NCBI GenBank assembly: GCA_030681645.1
Contig: JAUXRX010000012.1
Span: 1 to 46,156 of the forward strand
Reading direction: 5' to 3'
From: Archangium sp.
GTDB lineage: Bacteria; Myxococcota; Myxococcia; Myxococcales; Myxococcaceae
DNA: 46,156 nucleotides
The notes beneath the pieces were generated by a model. That model searched no databases. It was not told where the DNA came from and worked only from the letters and a program-made list of their open reading frames with translations. A program made the position numbers and the translations under genes. This document shows positions 9,122 to 17,856 of the stretch, piece after piece (the first letter of the stretch is position 1; the number at the start of each line of letters is the position of its first letter).

Positions 9122-9663
9122 AGAAGCTGAAGAAGCTGAGAAAAGTGCCTCCCTCTCCCCGAGGGGGAGAGGGTCGGGGAGAGGGCAAACTGCTGTTGCT
9201 CCTCCTGTTGGCCAGCTGCGGCTACCGCTTCACCGCGCCGAACGCCTCACTCCCCGGCGGCATCCGTACCGCCTCCGTGCCCTTCTTCATCAACCGCACC
9301 GCCGAGCCGGGCGCCGAGCTCGCCTTCACCCAGGCCGCCAGAGATCAGCTCGATCGCGCCGGCCGGCTCGGAGGCCCCGACGCCGACGGCGTGCTCGAAG
9401 GAACGATCCTCTCGGTGGGCAGCGGTCCCTTCCTCGCCGCCCCCACGCTGGGGCGTCAGCCTGTCTTCCGCATGACCGCGGCTCTCACGCTGACCCTCAA
9501 GAAGTCCGGCCTCGACGTCGGCACCACCACGGTCTCGGTCTCCGAGGAGTTCCCCTCCGGGCCTGACGTGCTCCTCACCGAGAGCAACCGCGACGCCGCG
9601 CTCCGCCGCCTCGCTGACGCCGCGGTGCGCGAAGGCCTCGAGCGGTTGCAGACCGCGCCCTGA
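9118..9663 (+). CDS. lptE: LPS-assembly lipoprotein LptE-like
   Basis: LptE plugs the LptD barrel and helps place lipopolysaccharide in the outer membrane. The mature start CGYRF after the lipobox LLASC is the family signature. The body has the expected alternation: IRTASVPFFINRT, LTLTLKKSG, then a C-terminal helix with LADAAVREGLERL. The ATG at 9118 overlaps the leuS stop (ATGA), giving translational coupling, and leuS followed by lptE is a common bacterial order. Oddly, residues 11-24 (PPSPRGGEGRGEGK) between the Lys-rich start and the hydrophobic core are encoded by a dispersed intergenic repeat. Confidence 0.85.
   Translation: MKKLKKLRKVPPSPRGGEGRGEGKLLLLLLLASCGYRFTAPNASLPGGIRTASVPFFINRTAEPGAELAFTQAARDQLDRAGRLGGPDADGVLEGTILSVGSGPFLAAPTLGRQPVFRMTAALTLTLKKSGLDVGTTTVSVSEEFPSGPDVLLTESNRDAALRRLADAAVREGLERLQTAP
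9149..9189 (+). repeat. CCCTCTCC-type dispersed repeat, copy 1, inside the lptE signal peptide
   Basis: An imperfect inverted repeat of CCCTCTCCCC and GGGGAGAGGG arms, ending GGGCAAA. It is the same element found between genes elsewhere in the window, but here it is read in frame as part of the lptE signal peptide. Confidence 0.9.
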
Positions 9664-9675
9664 CGGCCCTGGTCG

Positions 9676-9719
9676 GCCCCTCACCCCAACCCTCTCCCCG
9701 CTCCGCAGGGAGAGGGAGA
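9676..9719. repeat. CCCTCTCC-type dispersed repeat, copy 2
   Basis: The arms CCCTCTCCCCG and GGGAGAGGGAG flank the centre CTCCGC, just after the lptE stop. It could fold into a hairpin and act as a weak transcription terminator for leuS-lptE. Confidence 0.85.
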
Positions 9720-9728
9720 CAAACGACG

Positions 9729-9765
9729 AAAGCCGACGGGCCCCGTGAGGGACTCGTCGGCTCGG
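9729..9765 (-). terminator. Putative terminator downstream of rpsT
   Basis: A perfect 8-bp stem AGCCGACG/CGTCGGCT encloses a loop of about 16 bases. On the minus strand it is followed by a moderately T-rich stretch. It sits just after the rpsT stop. Confidence 0.5.
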
Positions 9766-9787
9766 TCAGGCACCTGCGACCTGCGAA

Positions 9788-10069
9788 TTACTTCGCGACG
9801 GCGGCGGCGAACTTCTTCGACGCCTCGTGCGCCAGGCGGCCGATGCGGCGGCTCGCGTTGCGCGCGTGCAGCACGCCCTTGGTCGCGGCCTTGTCGAGCG
9901 CGGCGCTGGCGGCGGACACGGCGGCCTTGGCCTTGGCAGCGTCGCCGCTGGCGATCGCAGCGTGAGCGGCCTTGAGGGCATTCTTCACGCCGCCCTTGAC
10001 GGCCTGGTTGCGCGCGTTGCGCTTGAGGGCCTGGCGGTTGCGCTTCACTGCAGACTTGGTGTTGGCCAC
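9788..10069 (-). CDS. rpsT: 30S ribosomal protein S20
   Basis: S20 binds 16S rRNA in the small subunit. MANTKSAVKRNRQALKRN is the canonical S20 start, and the Ala/Lys-rich helical body (93 aa) ends RLAHEASKKFAA. The start codon is GTG at 10069, preceded by AAGGAG at good spacing. It lies downstream of mazG on the same strand with a 79-bp gap, so it probably has its own promoter. Confidence 0.97.
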   Translation of the reverse strand: MANTKSAVKRNRQALKRNARNQAVKGGVKNALKAAHAAIASGDAAKAKAAVSAASAALDKAATKGVLHARNASRRIGRLAHEASKKFAAAVAK

Positions 10070-10148
10070 GGAACAGCTCCTTGAATCTGGATGAGGAAAA
10101 TCAGAAGAGAAGGGCGCGCCTTATCGGCCCCTCTCCAACCGGTCAAGC

Positions 10149-10964
10149 TCACTTCGCCGCCTTCTCCGCCGCCTTGGCCTGATCCCACAGGGCGTTCATC
10201 TGGTCGAGGGAGGCCTCGCCGAACGGCACCCCCTGCGCCTCCAGCCCCTTCTCGACCACGTGGAAGCGGCTGGTGAAGCGCCGGTTGGCCGCCCGCATCG
10301 CGTCTTCCGGGGCGATGCCCAGGTGCCGGGCCAGGTTCGCCAGGGCGAAGAACACGTCGCCCAGCTCGTGCTCCATCGCCGCCTTGTCCTTGCTGGCCAT
10401 CGCCTCGTCGAGCTCCCCCAGCTCTTCCTGCAGCTTGTCCTTCACCCCGCTCACGTCGGGCCAGTCGAAGCCGATGCGCGAGGCCTTCTCGGTGAGCCGC
10501 TCTGCCCGCTGCAGGGCAGGGGCGTCCTTCGGGACCCCGTCCAGCACGCTGCCCGCGTGGCCGTGCTTCAGCTTCCGCTCGTCGGCCTTCAGCTTCGCCC
10601 AGTTCTGCAGCACCTGCTCGGTGCCCGCGCTCGCCGCCTCGCCGAACACGTGGGGGTGGCGGCGCTCGAGCTTGTCCGCGATGGCGTTGGCCACCTTCGC
10701 CAGGTCGAACTGCTGCTGCTCCGAGGCCAGCTGCGAGTGGAAGACGATCTGGAAGAGCAGGTCGCCCAGTTCCTCCGCCAGCGGACCCCAGGGGCCCCCC
10801 TCGGACACCCGGTCCATCTCCTCGAGCACCTCGTAGGCCTCCTCGATGAGGTAGGGGCGCAGGCTCTTGAGGTCCTGCTCCCGGTCCCACGGGCACCCAC
10901 CCGGCGCCCGCAGGCGCTGCATGATGTTGGCGAGCCGCTCGACGGCGGTTCCGATGTCACCCAT
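10149..10964 (-). CDS. mazG: Nucleoside triphosphate pyrophosphohydrolase MazG
   Basis: MazG hydrolyses NTPs and dNTPs to monophosphates plus pyrophosphate, cleaning the nucleotide pool and lowering (p)ppGpp in some bacteria. CPWDREQD near residue 24 is the family signature. Two tandem MazG folds are visible: EEAYEVLEEMD with ELGDLLFQIVFH, and EELGELDEAM with ELGDVFFALANLARH. Both carry the acidic metal-binding pattern ExxE...ExxD. The length of 271 aa is typical of the full two-domain form. It is divergent from the TPR membrane-protein operon. Confidence 0.95.
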   Translation of the reverse strand: MGDIGTAVERLANIMQRLRAPGGCPWDREQDLKSLRPYLIEEAYEVLEEMDRVSEGGPWGPLAEELGDLLFQIVFHSQLASEQQQFDLAKVANAIADKLERRHPHVFGEAASAGTEQVLQNWAKLKADERKLKHGHAGSVLDGVPKDAPALQRAERLTEKASRIGFDWPDVSGVKDKLQEELGELDEAMASKDKAAMEHELGDVFFALANLARHLGIAPEDAMRAANRRFTSRFHVVEKGLEAQGVPFGEASLDQMNALWDQAKAAEKAAK

Positions 10965-11050
10965 GCGGGGGGCGTCTAGCTCACTTCTCCGGCCTCCGCG
11001 TCGAAGTGCTCGCGACCGCTCGGTTCCAGAGGTAGGCTGCGCACGCCCCG

Positions 11051-13192
11051 ATGAGACTTTTCGCGTGCTTCCTCGCCTTCGCGTGGCTGATTCCGACCGC
11101 GTCCTTCGCGCAGGTCGATCTCGTCGACCCCGACGCCGCTCCGAAGAAGAAGGCCCCCCCGCCGCCGGTCGACGAAGGGCTCGGCGAGCCTGATCAGCCC
11201 GGCCAGACCGACACCGTCGTCGAGGACGATCCCGAAGACGGCACGCTCGTCGCGCCCCCCACCGTGGTGAAGAAGGGGCCCGGCAAGGGGCCCAACGGCA
11301 AGGAACTCCCGAAAGACGTGAAGAAGGAAGCGCCCCCGCCGCCTCCGAAGAAGGAGCCTCCGCCGATGGTGGTGAAGACCATCTCGGACTCCGATCTCAA
11401 CGCGGTCTGGCTCAAGTGGCGCGACGCGAACGCCTCGAAGAACGCCGCCGCCGAGCAGGCCGCGCGCAAGGAACTGCTCGCCACCCGCTCGCTCATCGGC
11501 TCGAGCAACATGGACCTGTGGGCCGTGGGCCTGCTGCGCGCCGCCGAGGCGTGGGAGGCCGCGGGGGACAGCGGCGCCGCCGTCGAGATCGCAGTCAGCG
11601 CCTCGGAGCTCGCCCCCGAACTGCCGGCCACCTGGTTCCTGCTCACCCGCCTCTACTTCTCGGCCGATCCCAGCGGCATTCCCCGGTACGTGGGGTCGCT
11701 GCAGAAGGGCCTCGCCGCCGAGCTGTCCGACTCGCGCTACCTGCGCCCGCTGGTGGCCGACTTCGCGGCGATCCTCCTCATCGCGTTCATCGCCACCGTG
11801 ATCGTGGTGATGCTCGTGCTGCTGCTGCGCCGCGGGTACTACTTCCTCTACGACTTCCACTTCTTCTTCCCTCGCGCCGCCGCCCGGTGGCAGACCTCGG
11901 CGCTGGCGATTCTCCTGCTCTCGCTGCCCATCGTCTTCCGCATGGGCGTGGCGCCCACGCTGCTGGCGTTCTTCGCGGCCATCACCATGTACCTGACGCT
12001 GCGCGAGCGCGTGCTCGCCGTGGTGCTCATCGGCTCGCTGGGCTTCGTGCCCGTCATCGGAGGCCTGGTGGTGGAGCACACCGCCTTCGCCGATTCCGCC
12101 GCCGAAGATCTCTACCGCATCGAGCGGGGCGGGCCGGGCATCGAGCCGCTGGTGCAGCGCTACGAGAAGCTCGCCGCCGAAGACAAGGTCGGCTTCGCCG
12201 AGCGGTACGTGCTGGGCCACTTCTACCTGAACCGCGGCCACCTCGAGCAGGCGGTGGCCCACCTCAAGAGCGCGCTGGGGCTGCGGCCCGACGACGTGCC
12301 CGGCCGCATCGCGCTCTCGAAGGCGTTCTTCCTCCAGGGCGACCTGGAGAACTCCCGGTCGATTCTCGAGGCGCTCAAGGCCAGCTCGCCCACCTCGGTC
12401 GGCCTGCTCAACCTGAGCCGCGTGTACCAGCGCCGCGTGCAGGTCTATGGCGACGCGAACGCCGGAGAGATCGACAAGGCGAACTCGAACCTGATGGAGG
12501 CCCGCCAGCTCGACCCGACGCTCCCCACCATCGCCTCCGAAGATCCCTTCCCGAAGGAGATCCTCGGCAACGATCGGCTCAAGTCCCTCCCGCTCGCGCA
12601 GAGCGACCTGGTCGCGTTGTCGAAGGGCGAGGTGGCGGCGCGCCGGGTGCGCAGCCAGCTCTCGCAGATGCTGGTGGGCGACGTGCCCGCAACCGTGGCG
12701 CTGCTCTACCCGCTGGTGGTGGCCTTCGCGCTGCTCGGCTTCGGCTTCCTGGGCAAGGCGCTCGAGGCGGCCAAGGTGTGCAACCGCTGCGGCCGCCCGG
12801 TGAGCCGCCGCGGAGATCCCGACGTGTCGGCCGGCAGCCCGATGTGCACCCAGTGCGTGAACGTCTTCGCCAAGAAGAACGTGGTCGCCCCCTCGGTGAA
12901 GGTGCGCAAGCAGCTCGAGGTGGCGCGCTACGAGAGCCAGATGGAACGGGCCTCCACCATCCTCGGGGTGCTCTGGTCGGGCATGGGCCACGTCTTCTCG
13001 GGCGCGCCGGTGCGGGGCGCGGTGTACGGCTACCTGTTCGTGCTCGCCATCACCGGCGCGGTGCTGCGCGCGGGCGTGGTGCGGCCGCCGTTCGAGACCC
13101 TGCCCATCGGCGTGAGGCTGGTGCCGCTGGCGCTGCTCTTCTTCACCGTCTACCCCGTGTCCCTGCTGCGCCTCAGGCGGAGGCAGAGCTGA
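11051..13192 (+). CDS. TPR and zinc-ribbon multi-pass membrane protein
   Basis: Not a named family that I recognise. The order is: signal peptide (MRLFACFLAFAWLIPTASFA); Pro/Lys-rich disordered region to about residue 105; helical region; a cluster of membrane helices about 238-345; TPR-like repeats about 380-475 (GHFYLNRGHLEQAVAHLKSAL); another membrane helix near 550; a four-Cys zinc ribbon (CNRCGRP near 577, then CTQC); and C-terminal membrane helices after about 635. An envelope scaffold or sensor is likely. It is followed after only 3 bp by the DUF4388 gene, so the two form an operon and may work together. Confidence 0.65.
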   Translation: MRLFACFLAFAWLIPTASFAQVDLVDPDAAPKKKAPPPPVDEGLGEPDQPGQTDTVVEDDPEDGTLVAPPTVVKKGPGKGPNGKELPKDVKKEAPPPPPKKEPPPMVVKTISDSDLNAVWLKWRDANASKNAAAEQAARKELLATRSLIGSSNMDLWAVGLLRAAEAWEAAGDSGAAVEIAVSASELAPELPATWFLLTRLYFSADPSGIPRYVGSLQKGLAAELSDSRYLRPLVADFAAILLIAFIATVIVVMLVLLLRRGYYFLYDFHFFFPRAAARWQTSALAILLLSLPIVFRMGVAPTLLAFFAAITMYLTLRERVLAVVLIGSLGFVPVIGGLVVEHTAFADSAAEDLYRIERGGPGIEPLVQRYEKLAAEDKVGFAERYVLGHFYLNRGHLEQAVAHLKSALGLRPDDVPGRIALSKAFFLQGDLENSRSILEALKASSPTSVGLLNLSRVYQRRVQVYGDANAGEIDKANSNLMEARQLDPTLPTIASEDPFPKEILGNDRLKSLPLAQSDLVALSKGEVAARRVRSQLSQMLVGDVPATVALLYPLVVAFALLGFGFLGKALEAAKVCNRCGRPVSRRGDPDVSAGSPMCTQCVNVFAKKNVVAPSVKVRKQLEVARYESQMERASTILGVLWSGMGHVFSGAPVRGAVYGYLFVLAITGAVLRAGVVRPPFETLPIGVRLVPLALLFFTVYPVSLLRLRRRQS

Positions 13193-13195
13193 CCC

Positions 13196-14371
13196 ATGGC
13201 GCTCAAGGGCACACTCAAAGACTTCGGGATCGCCGACATCCTCCAGTTGATTGGTCAACAGCAGAAGACCGGCGCGCTGGTGCTCACCCAGAAGCAGGAC
13301 ACCGTCGCCGTCACCTTCAAGGACGGCAACATCGTCCGCGCCGAGACCACCAGCCGCAACCGGAAGGACCTGATCGGCTCGATGCTGGTGGCCGCGAGCC
13401 TGGTCACCGAGCAGCAGCTCGAGTTCGCGCTCGAGACCCAGAAGCGCACCCTGCAGCGCCTGGGTGACGTGCTGGTGAGCCAGGGCGTGCTCACCGATCA
13501 GAAGTTCAAGCAGATGGTGCAGCTCCAGACGAGCGAGACGCTCTTCAAGCTCTTCGCCTGGAAGGCCGGCACCTACGAGTTCGAGCAGAAAGACGTCGAG
13601 ACCGAGAACACGCTGACCCCGCTGCGCGCGGAGTCGGTGCTGATGGAAGGCTTCCGGCGCGTCGACGAGTGGCCGGTGGTGCGCAAGCGCATCACCAGCC
13701 TCCAGATGTCCTTCGAGAAGGTGAAGGAGCTCCCCCCCGAGGAGCTCAAGAAGGACGACTTCGACGCGGCCCTCGACGATGCGTTCGCCGAAGAGAAGAA
13801 GAGCGTCAACAAGGGCGAGTTCAAGTCGGTCGGGGAGAACGAGCGCACCTGCTACAACCTGATCGCGCCGGGCCGCACCGTGCAGCGGATCATCGAGCTG
13901 TCCGCGCTGGGCGAGTTCGAGACGGCCAAGGCGCTCTGCAACCTGATCAACCTCGAGTACGCCCGGGGCGTGCCCCCGGCAGGGAAGGGCGGCGACGACT
14001 TCGAGAGCGATTCGCGCACCTCGGCCGTGATGGGCGTGATCGGCCGCATCGCCGTCACCATGGTGGTGGTGGGTGCGCTGCTCTTCGTGGGCACCCGCAT
14101 CGACTTCGGCGCGGTGAAGCTGGGCGGCAGCAACGCCACCACGTACACCGACCCCGCCGCGCAGCGCTTCGCCAGCCAGCAGCAGCTCTCGCGCCTCGCC
14201 GCGGCCATCGACGTGTTCAAGCTCGAGAAGGGCTCGCTGCCGATGGGCCTGACCGATCTGGTGGAATCAGACCTGCTCTCGCCCGACGACCTCCACTTCC
14301 CCTGGCGGGAGCCGTACTTCTACCGCCGGGGCGATGACGGCACGTACGTGCTCCTACCGCCCTTGCGCTGA
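13196..14371 (+). CDS. DUF4388 protein with membrane anchor and GspG-like C-terminus
   Basis: The N-terminal residues (about 1-100, LKGTLKDFGIADILQLIGQ, then GALVLTQ and VTFKDGNIVRAE) match DUF4388 (PATAN), a domain common in myxobacterial signalling and gliding-related proteins. A helical segment follows (LGDVLVSQGVLTDQKF is like GspE/MshEN-N repeats). A single membrane helix lies at about 277-300. The C-terminal tail (LAAAIDVFKLEKGSLP, FPWREPYFYR) resembles the outer part of type II secretion pseudopilin GspG. The combination of domains is unusual. Three bases separate it from the upstream TPR membrane protein. Confidence 0.7.
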   Translation: MALKGTLKDFGIADILQLIGQQQKTGALVLTQKQDTVAVTFKDGNIVRAETTSRNRKDLIGSMLVAASLVTEQQLEFALETQKRTLQRLGDVLVSQGVLTDQKFKQMVQLQTSETLFKLFAWKAGTYEFEQKDVETENTLTPLRAESVLMEGFRRVDEWPVVRKRITSLQMSFEKVKELPPEELKKDDFDAALDDAFAEEKKSVNKGEFKSVGENERTCYNLIAPGRTVQRIIELSALGEFETAKALCNLINLEYARGVPPAGKGGDDFESDSRTSAVMGVIGRIAVTMVVVGALLFVGTRIDFGAVKLGGSNATTYTDPAAQRFASQQQLSRLAAAIDVFKLEKGSLPMGLTDLVESDLLSPDDLHFPWREPYFYRRGDDGTYVLLPPLR

Positions 14372-14463
14372 GCCCCCCCGTCCGCTAAGCGCCCGTCAGC
14401 ACCCGACCTGTACCCCTCCGCGGGCCGTGGTGTTTCAACCCCTCGGAGCGGGAGAGATACACA

Positions 14464-14730
14464 ATGATCCAGGTCGAGAAGAAGACTGCCTTGGTGGCGA
14501 AGTTCCGCACCCACGAGAAGGACACCGGTTCGCCCGAGGTCCAGATCGCCATCCTCTCCGAGCGCATCAACGAGCTGACGGAGCACTTCAAGGCGCACAA
14601 GAAGGACCACCACAGCCGCCGCGGTCTGCTGAAGATGGTTTCCCAGCGCCGCCGCCTGCTCGACTACCTCAAGGGCAAGGACCAGAACCGTTACAAGAAG
14701 CTGATCGACGGTCTGGGCATCCGCAAGTAA
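14464..14730 (+). CDS. rpsO: 30S ribosomal protein S15
   Basis: S15 binds 16S rRNA early in small-subunit assembly. The canonical core [20 protein letters not shown] and [20 protein letters not shown] is present, and the length of 88 aa is exactly typical. The ATG at 14464 follows GGGAGAG. The order rpsO-pnp is strongly conserved in bacteria. Confidence 0.98.
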   Translation: MIQVEKKTALVAKFRTHEKDTGSPEVQIAILSERINELTEHFKAHKKDHHSRRGLLKMVSQRRRLLDYLKGKDQNRYKKLIDGLGIRK

Positions 14731-14745
14731 TCGCACAGTACAGGG

Positions 14746-14776
14746 GGCGCCTTCGGGCGCCTTCTTCGTTTCGTTC
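14746..14776 (+). terminator. Rho-independent terminator after rpsO
   Basis: GGCGCC-TTCG-GGCGCC forms a stem closed by a UUCG tetraloop and is followed by TTCTTCGTTTCG. It lies 15 bases after the rpsO stop. It may be partly read through into pnp. Confidence 0.85.
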
Positions 14777-14790
14777 GAATGTACGCAGTG

Positions 14791-14812
14791 CCGCCGCGGC
14801 CTGACGCGGCGG
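14791..14812 (+). promoter_or_regulatory. Perfect hairpin in the pnp leader
   Basis: CCGCCGCG and CGCGGCGG form an 8-bp perfect stem with a 6-base loop. It lies in the rpsO-pnp spacer, where enterobacteria have an RNase III-cut hairpin that mediates PNPase autoregulation. Any regulatory role here is inference. Confidence 0.45.
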
Positions 14813-14845
14813 TCCACAATCAGGCGCGACGGGATGAGCCTTCTC

Positions 14846-14913
14846 GCGTTTTGATTTTCTGTTCGGGCTCTCCGACGTCGTCTTCGGGGAACGCGATCAG
14901 GTGATCAAAACGC
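14846..14913 (+). promoter_or_regulatory. Long-range inverted repeat in the pnp leader
   Basis: GCGTTTTGAT (14846-14855) is perfectly complementary to ATCAAAACGC (14904-14913), with 48 bases between. It sits 46 bases ahead of the pnp start. It is a candidate processing or autoregulation structure. Confidence 0.45.
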
Positions 14914-14959
14914 AGCCCGCCTCGGAGCGCCAACAACGCAAGAGAGCAGAGCTTCCAAA

Positions 14960-17122
14960 ATGGCAATGATTCGAAAGACCGTGAAGGTTGGCGACAGGGA
15001 TCTCATCATCGAGACCGGTCGCATGGCGAAGCAGGCGGACGGCGCGATCGTGCTCCGCTACGGCGACACGATGCTGCTGGCCACCTCGGTGAGCGCGCGC
15101 GACAAGAAGGACATCGACTTCATGCCGCTGACCGTCGAGTACAAGGAGACGTTCGCGTCTGCGGGCCGCATTCCCGGCGGCTACTTCCGCCGCGAGGGCC
15201 GCCTCACCGAGAAGGAGACGCTCACCTGCCGCATCGTCGACCGCGCCTGCCGCCCCCTCTTCCCCGAGGGCTACGCGTACGAGACCCAGGTGCTCGTGAG
15301 CGTGATCAGCTTCGACAAGAACGCCGAGCCTGACGTGCTCGCGCTCTGCGCCGCCTCGGCCTCGCTGGCCGTGTCCGACATTCCCTTCGACGGCCCCATC
15401 GCGTGCGTGCGCGTCGGCCGCGTCGACGGCAAGCTGATCGCCAACCCCGACGCCGCGCAGCGCGCCAAGAGCGACCTCGACCTGGTGGTCGCGGCGTCGA
15501 AGGCCGCCATCGTGATGGTCGAGGGTGGTGGTGACGAGGTGACCGAGGCCGACATGGTCCTCGCGCTCGACTTCGGCCACGCCGCCTGCCAGCCCATCAT
15601 CGCCACCATCGCCGAGCTGCGCGCCGAGCTGGGCGTGAAGACCCGCGAGTACGACAAGGTGGTGAAGTACGACGAGGCGCTCAAGGCGAAGTGCAAGACC
15701 CTCTCGTGGGCCGGCATCACCAAGGGCTACGCGATCGTCGAGAAGCACGCCCGCTACGGCTTCCTCAAGACCAACCGCAAGGAGATGGAGGCCGCCCTCA
15801 AGAAGGAGATGGGCGACACCTACACCGCGCTGATCGAGAAGCAGGTCAAGGGCATCTACGAAGACCTCAAGTACGAGTACATGCGCGAGCTGACCTGCAA
15901 CGGTGGCCGCATCGGTGGCCGCCCGCACACCACCGTGCGCGAGGTGACCGTCGAGGTGGGCCCGCTGCCCCGCACGCACGGCTCGTCGATCTTCCAGCGC
16001 GGTGAGACCCAGGCGCTGGTCACGGCGACGCTGGGCACCGGCGAAGACGATCAGCGCATCGAGACGCTCGCTGGCGACATCAGCAAGACGTTCATGCTGC
16101 ACTACAACTTCCCCCCGTTCTCGGTGAACGAGACCAAGCCGCTGCGCGGCCCCGGTCGTCGTGAGATCGGTCACGGCGCGCTGGCCGAGCGGGCGCTCAA
16201 GAACATGCTGCCCGACAAGCTCACCTTCCCGTACGTGGTGCGCGTGGTCTCGGACATTCTCGAGAGCAACGGCAGCTCGTCGATGGCCTCGGTGTGCGGT
16301 GGCACGATGGCGATGATGGACGCCGGCGTTCCCATCAAGTCGCCGGTCGCGGGCATCGCGATGGGCCTGGTGAAGGAAGGCGACAAGATCGCCATCTTGA
16401 GCGACATCCTCGGTGACGAGGATCACCTCGGCGACATGGACTTCAAGGTGTGCGGCACCGCGAAGGGCATCACCGCCGTGCAGATGGACATCAAGATCAC
16501 CGGCATCACCACGGCGATCATGCTCAAGGCGATGGAGCAGGCCAAGGTGGGCCGGCTCGGCATCCTCGAGACCATGCTCAAGACGCTGCCGGCTCCCCGC
16601 AAGGAGATCAGCCAGTTCGCGCCGCGCATCACGAGCATCATGATCCGCCCGGAGTTCATCAAGAACGTGATCGGGCCCGGCGGCAAGGTGATCAAGGACA
16701 TCATCGCGCGCACCGGCTGCTCGGTGAACATCGACGACACGGGCAAGGTGGACATCGCCTCGGCCGACGGCGACGCCGTGAAGGCCGCGATCGCGATGGT
16801 GCAGGCGCTCACCAAGGAGGCCGAGGTCGGGAAGATCTACCTGGGCACCGTGCGCAAGGTGGTCGAGTTCGGCGCCTTCGTCGAGCTGTTCCCCGGCACC
16901 GATGGCCTCATTCACATCTCGGAGCTCGCCGACAAGCGGGTGAAGACGGTGGACGAGATCGTGAAGGAAGGCGACGAGGTGATGGTGAAGGTCATCTCGA
17001 TCGACTCCGGTGGGAAGATCCGGTTGTCCCGCAAGCAGGCGCTCGCTGAGCGTTCGGCTGCCGCGGGCGCGCCGCCTCCCGCCGAGGCTCCTGCCGCGCA
17101 GAAGCCGACGACCCAGGCCTGA
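14960..17122 (+). CDS. pnp: Polyribonucleotide nucleotidyltransferase (PNPase)
   Basis: A 3'-to-5' phosphorolytic exoribonuclease, acting in RNA decay. Two RNase PH-like domains are visible: the first contains [13 protein letters not shown], the second [20 protein letters not shown] and [21 protein letters not shown] domain ([16 protein letters not shown], about residue 565) and an S1 domain ([15 protein letters not shown], about 630-700) complete it. The length of 720 aa is normal. The long leader between rpsO and pnp contains hairpins that could mediate autoregulation. The start [11 protein letters not shown] matches the family. Confidence 0.98.
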   Translation: MAMIRKTVKVGDRDLIIETGRMAKQADGAIVLRYGDTMLLATSVSARDKKDIDFMPLTVEYKETFASAGRIPGGYFRREGRLTEKETLTCRIVDRACRPLFPEGYAYETQVLVSVISFDKNAEPDVLALCAASASLAVSDIPFDGPIACVRVGRVDGKLIANPDAAQRAKSDLDLVVAASKAAIVMVEGGGDEVTEADMVLALDFGHAACQPIIATIAELRAELGVKTREYDKVVKYDEALKAKCKTLSWAGITKGYAIVEKHARYGFLKTNRKEMEAALKKEMGDTYTALIEKQVKGIYEDLKYEYMRELTCNGGRIGGRPHTTVREVTVEVGPLPRTHGSSIFQRGETQALVTATLGTGEDDQRIETLAGDISKTFMLHYNFPPFSVNETKPLRGPGRREIGHGALAERALKNMLPDKLTFPYVVRVVSDILESNGSSSMASVCGGTMAMMDAGVPIKSPVAGIAMGLVKEGDKIAILSDILGDEDHLGDMDFKVCGTAKGITAVQMDIKITGITTAIMLKAMEQAKVGRLGILETMLKTLPAPRKEISQFAPRITSIMIRPEFIKNVIGPGGKVIKDIIARTGCSVNIDDTGKVDIASADGDAVKAAIAMVQALTKEAEVGKIYLGTVRKVVEFGAFVELFPGTDGLIHISELADKRVKTVDEIVKEGDEVMVKVISIDSGGKIRLSRKQALAERSAAAGAPPPAEAPAAQKPTTQA

Positions 17123-17127
17123 CCCCT

Positions 17128-17172
17128 TCTCCCTCTCCCTGCGCCAGCGGGGAGAGGGTTGGGGTGAGGGGC
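17128..17172. repeat. CCCTCTCC-type dispersed repeat, copy 3
   Basis: CTCCCTCTCCCTGC and GGGGAGAGGGTTGGGGTGAGGGGC arms lie between the pnp stop and its terminator. Confidence 0.85.
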
Positions 17173-17179
17173 TTCACCT

Positions 17180-17220
17180 GACCGCCTCTTCTCCGATTGG
17201 AGGAGGGGCGGTCTTGTTTT
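17180..17220 (+). terminator. Rho-independent terminator after pnp
   Basis: A strong stem of GACCGCC-TCTTCTCC with GGAGGAGG-GGCGGTC has the loop GATT and is followed by TTGTTTT. Confidence 0.85.
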
Positions 17221-17247
17221 GGGGCACCGTCCCCGAAGACCCGGGCT

Positions 17248-17370
17248 CGGTTTCGGAGAGGCGGTTTCGGAGAGGCGGTTTCGGCGATCGGTTTCGGCTT
17301 CGGGGTCGGGGTCGGGGCCGGGATCGGGATCGGGATCGGTTTCGCGATCGGGGACGGTGGCGGTTTCGGG
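17248..17370 (+). repeat. Hexamer-phased G-rich element, copy A (G-quadruplex-prone)
   Basis: Degenerate 6-base periodicity of the types GGTTTC, GGGGTC and GGGATC fills the space between pnp and the convergent Cys-rich lipoprotein gene. At 17302-17334 there are six G-runs of 3-4 bases with 2-3-base loops on the plus strand, a strong G-quadruplex pattern. The same element is found inverted at 19726-19840 and 23915-24036. Confidence 0.85.
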
Positions 17371-17416
17371 AGCGCAGACGCGCACGGCTCGCGCGCGGGT
17401 TCGCGCAGGGTGCTGC

Positions 17417-17782
17417 TCAGGGAGGGACGCCGCCGTCGGTCATGCGCGCCGCACAGGCCCCCGACACGCAGCGGGCTCGGAGCTGGTCGACGTCGAAGGG
17501 GCCGGCGCAGCCCGGCTGGGGACCACAGGCTTCTCCTGCGGGCGCGGCACAGCTGGCTGCGGTCGGTGTGTCGAAGCAGGGGCAGGCCTTCACCACGTCG
17601 GCTTTGGCGTGCACCCTGGGGTAGGTGCAGAAGGGCTGCCCCTGGTTGCAGGCGTTCGGACAGGTCGCGATGACGCAGTCGGTGTCCTGCGCGCAGGCCC
17701 CCGCGGGGAGCCCGCCGAAGGGGTCTTTGAGAGGACCGCAGCCCACCGTGAGCGCCAGGAGCACCGCGACGTGAGTTCGCAT
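17417..17782 (-). CDS. Small Cys-rich lipoprotein
   Basis: A lipoprotein signal peptide (MRTHVAVLLALTVGC, lipobox TVGC) is followed by about 100 residues rich in Cys (ACAQDTDCVIATCPNAC, CPCF, CAGPF, CVSGACAA). The many paired Cys suggest a disulphide-stabilised periplasmic or surface protein. Such small Cys-rich lipoproteins are common in myxobacteria and mostly lack a known function. Confidence 0.7.
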   Translation of the reverse strand: MRTHVAVLLALTVGCGPLKDPFGGLPAGACAQDTDCVIATCPNACNQGQPFCTYPRVHAKADVVKACPCFDTPTAASCAAPAGEACGPQPGCAGPFDVDQLRARCVSGACAARMTDGGVPP

Positions 17783-17856
17783 CGCTCCAGTGTAGGCTCA
17801 ACCCTGCAGAACCGCTGACAGATCGTCCCCCGCCGCCGCGCGTTCAAGAAGAGCCC

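Noticed and set aside
10976..13467. Long open frames overlapping the TPR membrane-protein gene in other frames
   Set aside because: They are Arg/His-rich without signal or domains, whereas the chosen frame has a signal peptide, TPRs and a zinc ribbon.
14897..16915. Very long open frame antisense to pnp
   Set aside because: Same reason: it is the reverse image of a conserved gene and has no protein-like features.
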